Source of the DNA: Magnetococcales bacterium
Lineage (GTDB): Bacteria; Pseudomonadota; Magnetococcia; Magnetococcales; UBA8363
Length of the DNA: 64,000 bases
Direction: 5' to 3'
Assembly: GCA_015228815.1 (NCBI GenBank)
Contig: JADGCV010000002.1
Coordinates: forward strand, 1 to 64,000
Shown here: positions 8,523 through 20,059 of the stretch, one piece after another
How positions within the stretch are numbered: the first letter of the stretch is position 1
Layout: the number at the start of each line of letters is the position of its first letter
Program-made: the position numbers and the translations under genes
Notes under the pieces: generated by a model
The model's database searches: none
Told to the model about the DNA's origin: nothing
The model's input: only the letters and a program-made list of their open reading frames with translations

Positions 8523-10067
8523 CTACAAAGGGATGTTCCCGTGTTTTTTCCACGGGTTGTTCATCTGTTTGTCTTTCAACATGCTTAGGCCGCGGATGAT
8601 TTTCCAGCGGGAGGAACTGGGCATGATGATGTCATCGATGAACCCACGTTGCGCCGCGCGAAACGGATTGGCGAAACGTTCGGCGTATTCCCGGGTCCTT
8701 GCCTGCAAATATTCCTCGGGGTTGTTGTTTTTTTTCAATTCGCCGCGAAAGATGATTTCTGCCGCGCCTTTGGCTCCCATGACGGCGATTTCGGCGTTGG
8801 GCCAGGCAAAGTTCAGATCGCCGCGCAAGTGTTTCGATGACATGACATCATATGCGCCGCCATAACTTTTGCGCGTGATGATGGTCACCTTGGGAACGGT
8901 ACATTCGGCAAAGGCGTAGAGCAGTTTGGCCCCATGTCGAATGATGCCACCCGATTCCTGAACCTTTCCGGGCAGGAATCCGGGAACATCGACGAAGGTG
9001 ATGATCGGAATATTGAAACAATCGCAAAAACGGACAAACCGGGCCGCTTTGACGCTCGCGTCGATATCCAGACAACCCGCCAGCACCAGAGGTTGATTGG
9101 CGACGATGCCGACCGTCCCGCCATCCATGCGTCCGAAACCGACGATGATGTTCTTGGCGAATCCCCCGTGAACTTCCATGAAATCGTGGTTATCCACCAC
9201 TTTCTCGATCAATTCCTTCATGTCGTAAGGTTTGAGGGGATCTTCCGGGATCAGATAATCAAGCGAATTTTCCTGACGTTCCGGAGGATCGCCGACGCGG
9301 ACGACCGGGGGGCGTTCCCGATTGTTGGCGGGAAGGAAGGAGAGGAGACGGCGCAATTGTGTCAAGAGCACCATGCCGTTGGGGAAGGCGAAGTGCGCCA
9401 CTCCCGAACGGGTTGCGTGAACCCGTGCCCCTCCCAGGGATTCGAAGGTTTCCTCTTCGTGGGTCACGGTCCGGACAACATCGGGACCGGTGACGAACAT
9501 GTAGGAATTTTCCTCCACCATCAGGACGAAATCGGTCAAGGCCGGGGCGTAGACCGAGCCGCCGGCGCATGGGCCGAGGATCGCCGACAGTTGCGGAATG
9601 ACGCCCGAGGCCAGGACATTGCGTTGAAAAATTTCTCCGTATCCTGCCAGGGAGGCGACCCCTTCCTGGATGCGTGCTCCGCCTGAATCGTTCAGGCCGA
9701 TGACCGGGGCCCCCGTCCGCATGGCCAGGTCGAGAATTTTGCATATCTTTTGGGTATTGGACTCCGAAAGTGTGCCGCCATGGACCGTGAAGTCCTGGGC
9801 GTAGACGAACACCTTGCGCCGGTTGATCTCTCCGAAGCCCGCCACCACTCCGTCGCCGGCGCATCGTCTTTGTTCCATGCCGAATTCGTTGCACCGGTGT
9901 TCGACGAACATATCCAGTTCTTCGAACGATCCCTCGTCAAACAGGACTTCGATGCATTCGCGGGCTGTCAGTTTGCCGCGGCCATGTTGGGCTTCGATCC
10001 GCTCCGGCCCCCCTCCCAGACGGGCTTCCGCGCGCAGACGCTCGAATTTTTTGACAATCTCCTGCAT
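8523..10067 (-). CDS. pccB: Propionyl-CoA carboxylase beta chain (carboxyltransferase)
   Basis: A 514-residue carboxyltransferase. It shows the N-terminal [20 protein letters not shown], two crotonase-like halves, the oxyanion motifs [21 protein letters not shown] and [16 protein letters not shown], and the C-terminal [16 protein letters not shown] and [16 protein letters not shown]. Together these identify PccB. It transfers carboxyl from biotin on PccA to propionyl-CoA. It sits between meaB and pccA on the same strand, so carboxylase, epimerase, mutase and mutase chaperone form one pathway unit. Confidence 0.95.
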   Translation of the reverse strand: MQEIVKKFERLRAEARLGGGPERIEAQHGRGKLTARECIEVLFDEGSFEELDMFVEHRCNEFGMEQRRCAGDGVVAGFGEINRRKVFVYAQDFTVHGGTLSESNTQKICKILDLAMRTGAPVIGLNDSGGARIQEGVASLAGYGEIFQRNVLASGVIPQLSAILGPCAGGSVYAPALTDFVLMVEENSYMFVTGPDVVRTVTHEEETFESLGGARVHATRSGVAHFAFPNGMVLLTQLRRLLSFLPANNRERPPVVRVGDPPERQENSLDYLIPEDPLKPYDMKELIEKVVDNHDFMEVHGGFAKNIIVGFGRMDGGTVGIVANQPLVLAGCLDIDASVKAARFVRFCDCFNIPIITFVDVPGFLPGKVQESGGIIRHGAKLLYAFAECTVPKVTIITRKSYGGAYDVMSSKHLRGDLNFAWPNAEIAVMGAKGAAEIIFRGELKKNNNPEEYLQARTREYAERFANPFRAAQRGFIDDIIMPSSSRWKIIRGLSMLKDKQMNNPWKKHGNIPL

Positions 10068-10183
10068 GGGTCAAGGTATCCGAAAAAATTGATTGGCAAA
10101 AAGAATTGATTGACGTCTGCCTGGATAAGCGCGATTCATCCCCGCAGTTACGATTTTCCATCACGATTTTTTCGTTTGACGAT

Positions 10184-11167
10184 CTATCCCGCGGCAAACG
10201 CCTGCATGAGCAGACTGGCGGCACGAACTGCCGTGATCTTGCCATCACTGACTTTGCGTCGCAGGTCGGGCATCAAATACCGAACCTCGGAATGTGCATC
10301 GAATCGACGTGCCAGCTCTTCGCGTACCAGGGTCGCCATCCACTCCAGATTTTGTTCACGGCGGCGCATCTGAAGCGTGCCGTTGGCCGTCATGACTTTT
10401 TGAAAACGCAACATCGACTGCCAAACCTCATCGATGCCCAAACCCGTGCGGGCACTGGCGAGAAATACCGGCAGATCCCAGTCGGGACGCGGATGATGCA
10501 TCACCTGCAACGCCGAACGCAATACATGCGCCGCCTGCTTTGCCGACTCCTCGAACGGACCGTCCGCCTTGTTGACGACGATGGCATCGGCCATTTCCAT
10601 GATGCCCCTCTTGATCCCCTGCAATTCGTCACCGGCGTTGGGAAGGGCCACCAACAGGAAAAAGTCGGTCATGTCCGAGACGACCGTTTCGCTTTGTCCG
10701 ACACCGACCGTCTCGACCAGAACCGTATCGAAGCCCGCCGCTTCCAGGACCAGCATGGTTTCACGGGTCTTGCGCGCCACCCCGCCCAGCGTTTCCCCCG
10801 CCGCCGAGGGGCGAACGAAGATGTCGTTGTTGGCCATGAGTCGGGCCATGCGGGTCTTGTCCCCAAGGACGCTCCCCCCGGACAGTTTGGAGGAAGGATC
10901 GACCGCCAGAATCGCCACCCGGCGTTTTTCCTTGAGCAGATGCAATCCCAGGGCTTCGATCAGGGTGCTTTTGCCCGCTCCCGGAGGACCGGTGATGCCG
11001 ATGCGCAGGGACTTGCCGCAATAGGGGAGCAGTTGTCCGATGATTTCCTGGGTTTGTTCTTCATCCTGATGGAGCGTGCTTTCGATCAGGGTGATCGTCT
11101 TGGCGATCAGCCGCCGATCCCCTTGCAGCACCCCCTGAACATAGGTTTCGGTATCGAACCGCGCCAT
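10184..11167 (-). CDS. meaB: Methylmalonyl-CoA mutase-associated GTPase MeaB
   Basis: MeaB is the G-protein chaperone that loads and protects methylmalonyl-CoA mutase with its adenosylcobalamin. A P-loop GITGPPGAGKST, a Walker B-like AILAVDPSS, VETVGVGQSE and the NKADG base-specificity motif are present. The open frame extends to 11302, but the start at 11167 (MARFDTETYV) is preceded by GGAGGGTAAC and gives 327 residues, the normal family length, so it is preferred. The gene follows mcm with a 150-bp gap. Confidence 0.93.
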   Translation of the reverse strand: MARFDTETYVQGVLQGDRRLIAKTITLIESTLHQDEEQTQEIIGQLLPYCGKSLRIGITGPPGAGKSTLIEALGLHLLKEKRRVAILAVDPSSKLSGGSVLGDKTRMARLMANNDIFVRPSAAGETLGGVARKTRETMLVLEAAGFDTVLVETVGVGQSETVVSDMTDFFLLVALPNAGDELQGIKRGIMEMADAIVVNKADGPFEESAKQAAHVLRSALQVMHHPRPDWDLPVFLASARTGLGIDEVWQSMLRFQKVMTANGTLQMRRREQNLEWMATLVREELARRFDAHSEVRYLMPDLRRKVSDGKITAVRAASLLMQAFAAG

Positions 11168-11320
11168 TGTTACCCTCCTGTCCCGCCGGTCCCCATCGAT
11201 CGACGGGCGACCGGCCCATGCCGGACCAACCCGTCCATTGCTTCGTTCCATACGTCCGATCGATCGGGACCGGAGGAAAAACCATCCGGCCCGATCGATC
11301 ATAATTCACTGCCGGGCCGC

Positions 11321-13462
<2,142 letters not shown>

Positions 13463-13699
13463 AACCTTTCGTCTTTTTGGGTCTTTCCTGGAGGAACCAG
13501 ATGTTGGGACTTGGGACACGATCAACCGCCGCGACTTCACGGCGGGGGCCACGCATACTCGTTTGGGTGGGTCGAATGTAATGCAAGTTGCCGTGTCCGT
13601 CATCTCTTTTTTTCAACTTCCCGTTGAAAAACTTGCACTTCATCGGAAAATAGTCCATAAAATAAAATTGTCCTCCTTAACCTGAATTTATCTAAATAC

Positions 13700-14269
13700 A
13701 TGAAAATCTTTCAGAAAATACTGAAATTTCCCGACGCCGTCCGGCAATCGCCGCGGGCCTGGATGTGGGTTGGTCTCTACCTGGTGCTGCACTATTCCCT
13801 GGTGCCGATGATCCCGACCATTGAAATGTGGCTGTATGCGGTCATGAATGGGGTCGAGCATGTGGAACGGATCGTCAATGTGGTGTTGGCGGTCGTTTTT
13901 CTGGGGGTCGTCGGGGGGGTGCTTTTTTGGGCGAAGCGACGTTTTCTGGCGCTGGTCCTTCTCGTGATTGCCGGCCTGACCGCCTTGACCATCACGACCA
14001 ATCCCGACGAACGGGTCCACTTTGTGCAGTACGCCATTCTTGGCATGTTGCTGTTCAACGCCCATCCGCCACGGGGGCGTCAGGGGTTTGCCGACCTTAT
14101 GATCATGGTGGCGCTGGCGGGATTGTTGGACGAATTCTTTCAGTTTCTCCTTCCCGACCGGTATTTCGATCTGCGCGACGCCTTCATGGATGTCATGGGC
14201 GGGGCGGTCGGACTCGGGTTGATTCTGGCCTTCAGGCCCCTGTCACCCCCTGCCGACGTACATGAATGA
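13700..14269 (+). CDS. VanZ-like membrane protein
   Basis: A 189-residue protein with four to five hydrophobic segments. The pattern ERVHFVQYAILGMLLF, then DEFFQFLLPDRYFDLRDAFMDVMGGAVG, is the VanZ-family signature (conserved acidic and His residues with a final Asp-rich helix). VanZ was named for teicoplanin resistance, but most family members have unknown function. No antibiotic-resistance genes surround it. It is divergent from the mcm operon, and its 3' end is followed by a toxin-antitoxin module. Confidence 0.7.
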   Translation: MKIFQKILKFPDAVRQSPRAWMWVGLYLVLHYSLVPMIPTIEMWLYAVMNGVEHVERIVNVVLAVVFLGVVGGVLFWAKRRFLALVLLVIAGLTALTITTNPDERVHFVQYAILGMLLFNAHPPRGRQGFADLMIMVALAGLLDEFFQFLLPDRYFDLRDAFMDVMGGAVGLGLILAFRPLSPPADVHE

Positions 14270-14364
14270 AACCGGAAGGATGCCGGGGAGATGGATGAAA
14301 CAGCAGGACGGCACATGAATATCCATGGTTTGTGTGTATTGGACGATCGTTAACGGATGCATCA

Positions 14365-14568
14365 ATGAAAATAGTGGTTGTTCTGGAACCAAGTGATGAG
14401 GGTGGATACACGGCCATCGTTCCTTCCCTGCCGGGCTGCATCAGCGAAGGCGACTCTCGAGAGGATGCCTTGCACAACATTCGAGAGGCCATTTTTCTCT
14501 ACCTGGATCCTGTTGAAGATGATAAAAATTTTTCAACAAAGGCCGAGGCCCTGGAAATTGCGATATGA
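14365..14568 (+). CDS. hicB: HicB-family antitoxin
   Basis: A 67-residue protein with the HicB partial RNase H-like fold: MKIVVVLEPSDEGGYTAIVP, then LPGCISEGDSREDALHNIREAI. HicB binds and neutralises the HicA mRNA interferase and often represses its own promoter. This short form lacks an obvious C-terminal DNA-binding domain. The preferred ATG is 14365 because the family begins at MKIVVV; an upstream in-frame ATG adds 11 residues. Its stop overlaps the hicA start (ATGA). The toxin beside it is frameshifted, so the antitoxin may be orphaned. Confidence 0.8.
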   Translation: MKIVVVLEPSDEGGYTAIVPSLPGCISEGDSREDALHNIREAIFLYLDPVEDDKNFSTKAEALEIAI

Positions 14569-14793
14569 CTGTTATTCCCAGTCTCAACCATGACCAGGTG
14601 ATCCGGGCGCTGCGCAGGGATGGTTGGGTGATCGTGCGACAAAAAGGAAGTCATATCCGTCTTCAATAAGACAACGATGCAGACAACGATGAAACTGACC
14701 GTTCCTGCCCATAAACCTGTTAAAAGAACAACATTGCACCAAATTTTGAAACAGGCTGAAATCCCTCTTGAACATTTCCTGGATTTGTTGTAA
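14565..14793 (+). pseudogene. hicA: HicA-family toxin, frameshifted
   Basis: The first frame reads MTVIPSLNHDQVIRALRRDG, then WVIVRQKGSHIRLQ, the HicA double-stranded-RNA-binding-like N-terminus with the catalytic GSH, and stops at TAA 14667-14669. One base off, the frame resumes as KLTVPAHKPVKRTTLHQILK followed by QAEIPLEHFLDLL, the family C-terminus, ending at 14793. Removing a single T at 14667 restores one continuous protein. A 12-bp tandem duplication (14669-14680 and 14681-14692) lies just beyond the break. This is either a mutated toxin or a sequencing error. Confidence 0.75.
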
Positions 14794-14840
14794 CCGCACG
14801 AATGGAACGTACCGGCATCCTTAAACCGCCCCCACGCTTT

Positions 14841-14881
14841 TCGAAGAAATGGGTTTCAGGAAAGAATCGCCATGACCTTGG
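14841..14881 (+). repeat. Left copy of 41-bp direct repeat
   Basis: Identical to 18559-18599. The right copy spans the end of the UvrD-like gene (encoding LEEMGFRKESP and its stop) and the first codons of the XPB-like gene. Seven more bases to the left also match with one indel, so this copy looks like a displaced 3' end of the helicase gene. It brackets the AT-rich OLD-UvrD pair. Confidence 0.9.
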
Positions 14882-14973
14882 GTGCTGCCGGACCACCCGA
14901 TCGTGATTTGTATCTGGCGCTGGGGATGGATTACTCCTATTTATATAGTAACATATTTATCTATAAAGGGACC

Positions 14974-16713
14974 ATGATGAAATTGCGTCGCCTGCAAATT
15001 GAAAACTTTCGTGGAATCGCCAGTCTGGATCTGGAACTTGATGATACGACAGTTTTGATTGGAGAGAACAACACAGGCAAGACCGCCGTGCTGGAAGCCC
15101 TGCGGTTTGCGTTGCGTGAGGTCCGGTCCCGCCGTGGCTGTGCATTTGATGTCTACGATTTCCATCTGCCAGAGGCAAGGTCCGAGCCATCCGCAGCCCC
15201 GGCAATCAGCATTCGTTTGACCTTTCGTGAAGATGAATCCGGAGAAGGGGATAATGAACGAAAAAATAAACAAAAAGAAGAACGAAGAAGAATCCTGAAC
15301 CGTGCCGGGATTCTTCAGGTTGATTCGGATGGACATGGATGTATCATACTACAAGTCGGTGCCAAATTTCATGGAGAAACGCAGGAATTCATTCATGACT
15401 GGGAGTTTCAAAATCTGGATGGTGTGCCGCTGAAGACTTATTCAGATGCAGCCCTTTCAATTTTCCAGAAAGAGGTATCCTATTATTATCTGTCGGCCCT
15501 GCGCGATTCGGCAAGGCACTTCGATGCCAAGGGAACTTTCTGGCGACCATTTTTGAAAGAGTCCCAGTTGACAAGAGAGAAACATGAAGAAATAGAACTA
15601 AAACTTGCTGAAGTCAATGACCTGATTGTTTCTTCACACACATCTTTTTCCAAAGTTGTGGGAAGGTTGAATGAAATAAATGAGGTTGTATCGATGGCGG
15701 GAGATGGAAATCTGGTTTCTGTCGATGCTGTGCCCGGACGTTTGTTCGATATTCTTGCCAAAGCTCAGGTCAATTTGAACGCCGAAACCGGAGCAAAGAT
15801 TCCAGTCGGGCGACATGGTGAAGGCACGCAAAGTCTTGCGGTGTTGGCATTGTTTAATGCGTTTCTACAAACATGGAACCAAGGAGCGGCAATCATTGCC
15901 ATGGAGGAACCAGAGGCACATTTGCATCCAAGTGCGGTACGGGCTCTTTGGAAACTGATTGAACGCATTCCAGGACAAAAAATCATCTCAACACACAGCG
16001 GCGATTTACTTTCTGAAGTACCACCCAATTCCATCGTTCGATTGGATCGACAACAAGACAAAACAATTCCCAGGTACGTTAGGAATATTAAATTTGAAGA
16101 AAAGAAGAAGAAACAATTCAACGATCATATCCGCTATTCGAGGGGTGAACTTCTTTTTGAAAAATGTTGGATTCTTGTAGAAGGTGAAACTGAAATTATA
16201 TTGCTGCCTGAATTGGCAAGAATTATTGGAAGAAATCTGGAACGAAGCGGTGTCCGATGCGTTTACCATCGACATGCAAGTATTGAAATGTTTATTAATG
16301 TGGCAAAAGAACTAGGAATTCATTGGATTTCCATTCATGATACTGACACGCAAGGAAATAACGACCTGAATCATGGTCAGAAAAATCTGGAGTCGAGACC
16401 AGAGGACAAGGTGCTATTTAAAATTAAAGGAAACGTGGAACAATATTTATGCACAAATGGTTTCCATAAAATATATGAACATCTATTAACGAAGCAGTCT
16501 CAGAAGAAAATTACTGTTGAACCGGGTCATGATGATTATTTTGAGCAGCTTACTATGGCCGTCAAGGAACACAAGATCGCTGCCGTGTATCAAGTGCTTG
16601 ATGAAATCAGAGAAAAAATAAAACAGGCTCCTGATGGGGAAAAAGCTAAACTGGTACCTGAACTGTTGGTAAATATCATTGATACTGCAATAGAATGGGC
16701 GGAATCGAGATGA
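14974..16713 (+). CDS. OLD-family ATP-dependent nuclease (Gabija GajA-like)
   Basis: A 579-residue protein with an N-terminal ABC-type ATPase and a C-terminal TOPRIM nuclease. Walker A is GENNTGKT at 30-37; Walker B and the D-loop lie in AIIAMEEPEAHLHPSA and IISTHSGDLLSE. The TOPRIM acidic residues are in ILVEGETEIILLPEL and ISIHDTDTQG. OLD nucleases paired with a UvrD/PcrA/Rep-like helicase are class 2, which includes Gabija GajA. The start at 14974 follows AAAGGGACC; a 34-codon in-frame extension reaches back into the 41-bp repeat. The next gene overlaps its stop. Base composition is AT-rich (16141-16200 has 19 G/C of 60), unlike flanking genes, suggesting transfer. Confidence 0.8.
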   Translation: MMKLRRLQIENFRGIASLDLELDDTTVLIGENNTGKTAVLEALRFALREVRSRRGCAFDVYDFHLPEARSEPSAAPAISIRLTFREDESGEGDNERKNKQKEERRRILNRAGILQVDSDGHGCIILQVGAKFHGETQEFIHDWEFQNLDGVPLKTYSDAALSIFQKEVSYYYLSALRDSARHFDAKGTFWRPFLKESQLTREKHEEIELKLAEVNDLIVSSHTSFSKVVGRLNEINEVVSMAGDGNLVSVDAVPGRLFDILAKAQVNLNAETGAKIPVGRHGEGTQSLAVLALFNAFLQTWNQGAAIIAMEEPEAHLHPSAVRALWKLIERIPGQKIISTHSGDLLSEVPPNSIVRLDRQQDKTIPRYVRNIKFEEKKKKQFNDHIRYSRGELLFEKCWILVEGETEIILLPELARIIGRNLERSGVRCVYHRHASIEMFINVAKELGIHWISIHDTDTQGNNDLNHGQKNLESRPEDKVLFKIKGNVEQYLCTNGFHKIYEHLLTKQSQKKITVEPGHDDYFEQLTMAVKEHKIAAVYQVLDEIREKIKQAPDGEKAKLVPELLVNIIDTAIEWAESR

Positions 16714-18593
16714 ATATCAACGACAATCAAAGGCGTGCGATTGAATGGAACCATGGGGCACTATTGGTATTGGCTGGCCCTGGTTCAGGTAAAACGAGAG
16801 TCTTGGTTGATCGAGCGGCGCGTCTTCTCAAGGAATTTCCCGACTCAAGCGTTCTGGCGCTCACTTTCACGACGAAAGCTGCCGACGAAATGCGCGAGCG
16901 ACTGAATGAATCGATTGGAGGACGTTCTGACCGTGCCCATCTCTGCACCTTCCACTCATTTGCCGGGGATATTTTACGTCAGCATGGAAGCCATGTAGGA
17001 ATACAGCCTGATTTTTCGATTCTCACTCTTGATGAAGACCGTTTTTCTTTGATTGAATATGCGATGGCCACGCTGGAGTGCGATACTTCATCCATTCCAC
17101 GCGACTGGAAGAATCTATTAGTAATTCTTGACTATTTGTTCAGGGAATCGTATGACGGGGAATCCAGGGTATCCAGAATGGTTCCCGCCCCATCGTGGAT
17201 ACCTGAATTGTTCAGGAGGTACTGTGAATTATTGAAAAAAAACAACCGCCTATGTTATGGAGGACTATTGTATTTTGCGCGGAAATTGCTTGCGGAAAAC
17301 GCTGGAGTGGCGCGTTTGACGCGGTTGACTTGGCAATTCGTCTGTGTTGATGAATTTCAAGATACCAACCGTGCGCAATATGATTTGCTCAAGTTGCTTG
17401 TTGATGGTCCCCAGCCAAATCTGTTTATCGTGGCTGATGATGATCAAATCATTTATCAGTGGAATGGCGCAAGTCCAGAAAGATTGCTGGGGTTGCAGGT
17501 CGATTTCAGCATGGAATTAGTCCAACTTCCAAAGAACTACCGCTGCCCACCTGTGATTATTACCATGGCCAATCATCTGATTGGTCATAATCGGAGAAGA
17601 TCACCAGGAAAACAACCCCTTGAAGCAAATAAGGGTGTTGATCATTCGCAGGTCCTCAAATTACTGTCATTTCAATATGAAGATGACGAGGTTATGTCAA
17701 TTCCAACCGCAATTAAACAATCCGGATGGAATCCTGAAGATTGTGTCGTTCTTGCGCGTTCGACAAAGCTGCTTGCGCGTGCGGCGGAGGCCTTGAGAAA
17801 CTGTGGACTTACCCCCTATAGGTCACAACGGAAAAACGAGTTTGAGTGTGCCTCGGTGCGTTGGCTACACGCAGTGCTCAGGCTTGCCAACGCCAGACAT
17901 GATCGGGAATTTTTGCGACGGGTTTGTGTGACATGGTTGGATTTTACCGAAATATCGATCGAAGTGAATGATGTCGAAGTCGCGGCGGCGCTGAACGGGG
18001 GTGACTTTCTGCGTGCATGGGTCGCTGTCGCTTCCATGAAGATTGAACCAATGACAATGGCATCGGTTGATCAAAATGCGATTCGGTCGTTGCTGGGTCG
18101 AGTGGATCATGATCTTGTGGACCGTCTGACCTTCATGGATTTGCTTGAGTTTTTTTGGGCCGAAAAGTGGTTGGACAACCCACTGGAGAAAGAAGAAATC
18201 GATACCTGGAAGGAATTGCATGGCGCATTGATGCAAGCGTATTCACTGGAAAACGTGACGCTTCATCTTTACTTGCAGGAAATGGATTTAAAACAAAAGG
18301 CGGTCGCGCGAGTTCCCGGCTCGATCCCGTGCCTTACGGTGCATGGGGCCAAAGGCATGGAGTTCAAACATGTATTCCTTATCGGGATGGCTGAAGAGGT
18401 CTTTCCTTCCTATCAGGCGGTCAAGAAGGGGCCGGACAGTCGGGAAATGGAAGAGGAACGTCGCAGCTGCTTTGTCGCGATCACACGAACCGAAGAGACG
18501 CTCCATATGAGTTGGTCTCATTCCTACAACGGTTACCAGAAACAGCGCTCGCGCTTTCTCGAAGAAATGGGTTTCAGGAAAGAATCGCCATGA
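16710..18593 (+). CDS. UvrD/PcrA-like SF1 helicase (Gabija GajB-like)
   Basis: A 627-residue superfamily 1A helicase. Motifs seen in order are Q-motif NDNQRRAIE, Walker A AGPGSGKT (22-29), LTFTTKAADEM (Ia), VDEFQDTNRAQ (II), ADDDQIIYQWNGA (III), LPKNYRCP (IV), LTVHGAKGMEF (V) and CFVAITRTEETL (VI). The ATG at 16710 overlaps the OLD-gene stop as ATGA, so the two are translationally coupled; a start five codons earlier is less likely. In Gabija, GajB is the helicase/ATPase partner that relieves or triggers GajA. It is longer than the best-known GajB. Its own stop overlaps the next gene start. Confidence 0.8.
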   Translation: MNINDNQRRAIEWNHGALLVLAGPGSGKTRVLVDRAARLLKEFPDSSVLALTFTTKAADEMRERLNESIGGRSDRAHLCTFHSFAGDILRQHGSHVGIQPDFSILTLDEDRFSLIEYAMATLECDTSSIPRDWKNLLVILDYLFRESYDGESRVSRMVPAPSWIPELFRRYCELLKKNNRLCYGGLLYFARKLLAENAGVARLTRLTWQFVCVDEFQDTNRAQYDLLKLLVDGPQPNLFIVADDDQIIYQWNGASPERLLGLQVDFSMELVQLPKNYRCPPVIITMANHLIGHNRRRSPGKQPLEANKGVDHSQVLKLLSFQYEDDEVMSIPTAIKQSGWNPEDCVVLARSTKLLARAAEALRNCGLTPYRSQRKNEFECASVRWLHAVLRLANARHDREFLRRVCVTWLDFTEISIEVNDVEVAAALNGGDFLRAWVAVASMKIEPMTMASVDQNAIRSLLGRVDHDLVDRLTFMDLLEFFWAEKWLDNPLEKEEIDTWKELHGALMQAYSLENVTLHLYLQEMDLKQKAVARVPGSIPCLTVHGAKGMEFKHVFLIGMAEEVFPSYQAVKKGPDSREMEEERRSCFVAITRTEETLHMSWSHSYNGYQKQRSRFLEEMGFRKESP

Positions 18594-18599
18594 CCTTGG
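18559..18599 (+). repeat. Right copy of 41-bp direct repeat
   Basis: Identical to 14841-14881. It contains the last 11 codons and stop of the UvrD-like gene, a plausible ribosome binding site (CAGGAAAG) and the first three codons of the XPB-like gene. Confidence 0.9.
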
Positions 18600-20038
18600 A
18601 GTCTTCTGATTCCGCGCCTTCCACGACCCGGGAGACCGTGCCTTCCGCCGGGGTGCGTATCGAGTTCGATCAGGGGACCTTGACCCTTCAGGGATGTCCC
18701 GAGGATCTGGCCCCGGTCGCCCGGCATGTCCATTGGGACGAACGTACCGGTTGCTTCCGTGCCGAGGCGCTGGACTATGGGGCCATCGTTTTGGAGCTGC
18801 ACCGTCTAAAGATTCCCTTTACCGATCACGCCCGTCAATTTTCGACCCACCCCGGTCTCGCCGGCAATGATCCTCCACCGCGTCCCCATCAGAGGGAAGC
18901 CATCGAAGCCTGGATCGCGGCGCAACGAAGGGGCGTCGTCGTTCTTCCCACGGGTGCGGGCAAGACACTGGTCGCCCATTTGGCCATCGCTCATGTGCGA
19001 CGCAACGCCCTGATCATCGTGCCGACCATCGACCTCATGATCCAGTGGCACGATCGTCTCCAACAAAGTTTCGGGATCACCATCGGCATGTTGGGCGGGG
19101 GGAGTCACCAGGTCGAAACGATCACCGTCAGTACCTATGATTCGGCGGTGATCTACATGGAACGGATCGGCAATCGGTTTGGATTGATCGTGTTCGACGA
19201 ATGTCACCATCTTCCCGCCCCGAGCAACCGCCTCATGGCGACGATGGCCATCGCCCCTTTTCGCCTCGGACTGACCGCCACCCCTGAGCGGGCTGACGGC
19301 ACCGAGGGGGATCTGGAACGCCTGGTCGGCCCCATCTGTCACCGTTCGGAGATCGGCGATCTGGAAGGTCGGTACCTGGCCCCCTACGAACTGAAAACCA
19401 TTGCCATCGATCTGGACGAGGATGAACGGACCGCCTACAATGCCGCCTATGCCCAATACAAGGAGTTCGCCCGCGCCAGTGGCATCAGTTTTCGCGATCC
19501 CCAGGGGTGGAGCCAGTTCATCAAGGTCTGTGCCCGTTCCCAGGAAGGGCGCCAGGCCTATGCCGCCTATCGCATGCAGAAACGGATTGCCCGCGCCAGC
19601 CGCGCCAAACTCAGGGCGGTGTGGCGCCTGCTCATCCAGCACCGGCGGGAACGGGTCTTGTTGTTCACCGATGACAATGCCACCGCCTACGCCATCGCCG
19701 AAACCTTTTTCCTGCCGGTGATCACCCACCATACCCGCGCCCAGGAACGGGTACGGCTGTTGCAAGGTTTTCGCGATGGCAGCCTGCCCTATCTGGTGAA
19801 TTCGCGCATTCTCAACGAAGGGGTCGATGTCCCCGATGTCGCGGTCGGGATCATCGTCTCGGGGAGCGGTTCGGTGCGCGAACATGTGCAGCGCCTGGGC
19901 CGGATCCTCAGACCTCGTCAGGGAAAACAGGCCGTTCTCTATGAGTTGGTCTCCGGCGACACCGCCGAAACCTTCACCTCGGAGCGCCGGCGCCAACATG
20001 CTGCTTATCAAAAAAATACGGAAAATTCCGAAGAATAA
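18590..20038 (+). CDS. XPB/Rad25-like SF2 helicase
   Basis: A 482-residue DNA helicase. A small N-terminal domain (about 1-90) precedes the motor: PRPHQREAIEAW, Walker A LPTGAGKT, DECHH in place of DEAH, LTATPERADG, and motif VI QRLGRILRPRQGK. The ERADG stretch sits where XPB has its RED motif. XPB opens DNA in transcription and nucleotide excision repair. Its start overlaps the UvrD-like stop (ATGA), and a DUF790/Bax1 gene follows, the known partner of archaeal XPB. GC-rich (19201-19260 has 38 G/C of 60), in contrast to the two genes upstream. Confidence 0.8.
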   Translation: MTLESSDSAPSTTRETVPSAGVRIEFDQGTLTLQGCPEDLAPVARHVHWDERTGCFRAEALDYGAIVLELHRLKIPFTDHARQFSTHPGLAGNDPPPRPHQREAIEAWIAAQRRGVVVLPTGAGKTLVAHLAIAHVRRNALIIVPTIDLMIQWHDRLQQSFGITIGMLGGGSHQVETITVSTYDSAVIYMERIGNRFGLIVFDECHHLPAPSNRLMATMAIAPFRLGLTATPERADGTEGDLERLVGPICHRSEIGDLEGRYLAPYELKTIAIDLDEDERTAYNAAYAQYKEFARASGISFRDPQGWSQFIKVCARSQEGRQAYAAYRMQKRIARASRAKLRAVWRLLIQHRRERVLLFTDDNATAYAIAETFFLPVITHHTRAQERVRLLQGFRDGSLPYLVNSRILNEGVDVPDVAVGIIVSGSGSVREHVQRLGRILRPRQGKQAVLYELVSGDTAETFTSERRRQHAAYQKNTENSEE

Positions 20039-20059
20039 GCGCCAAGACAAGGGAATTCC

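Noticed and set aside
14872-14973. 34-codon N-terminal extension of the OLD gene from the ATG in the 41-bp repeat
   Set aside because: OLD proteins start at the MKLRRLQIENF strand; the extension is not family-like, and the 14974 ATG has its own site.
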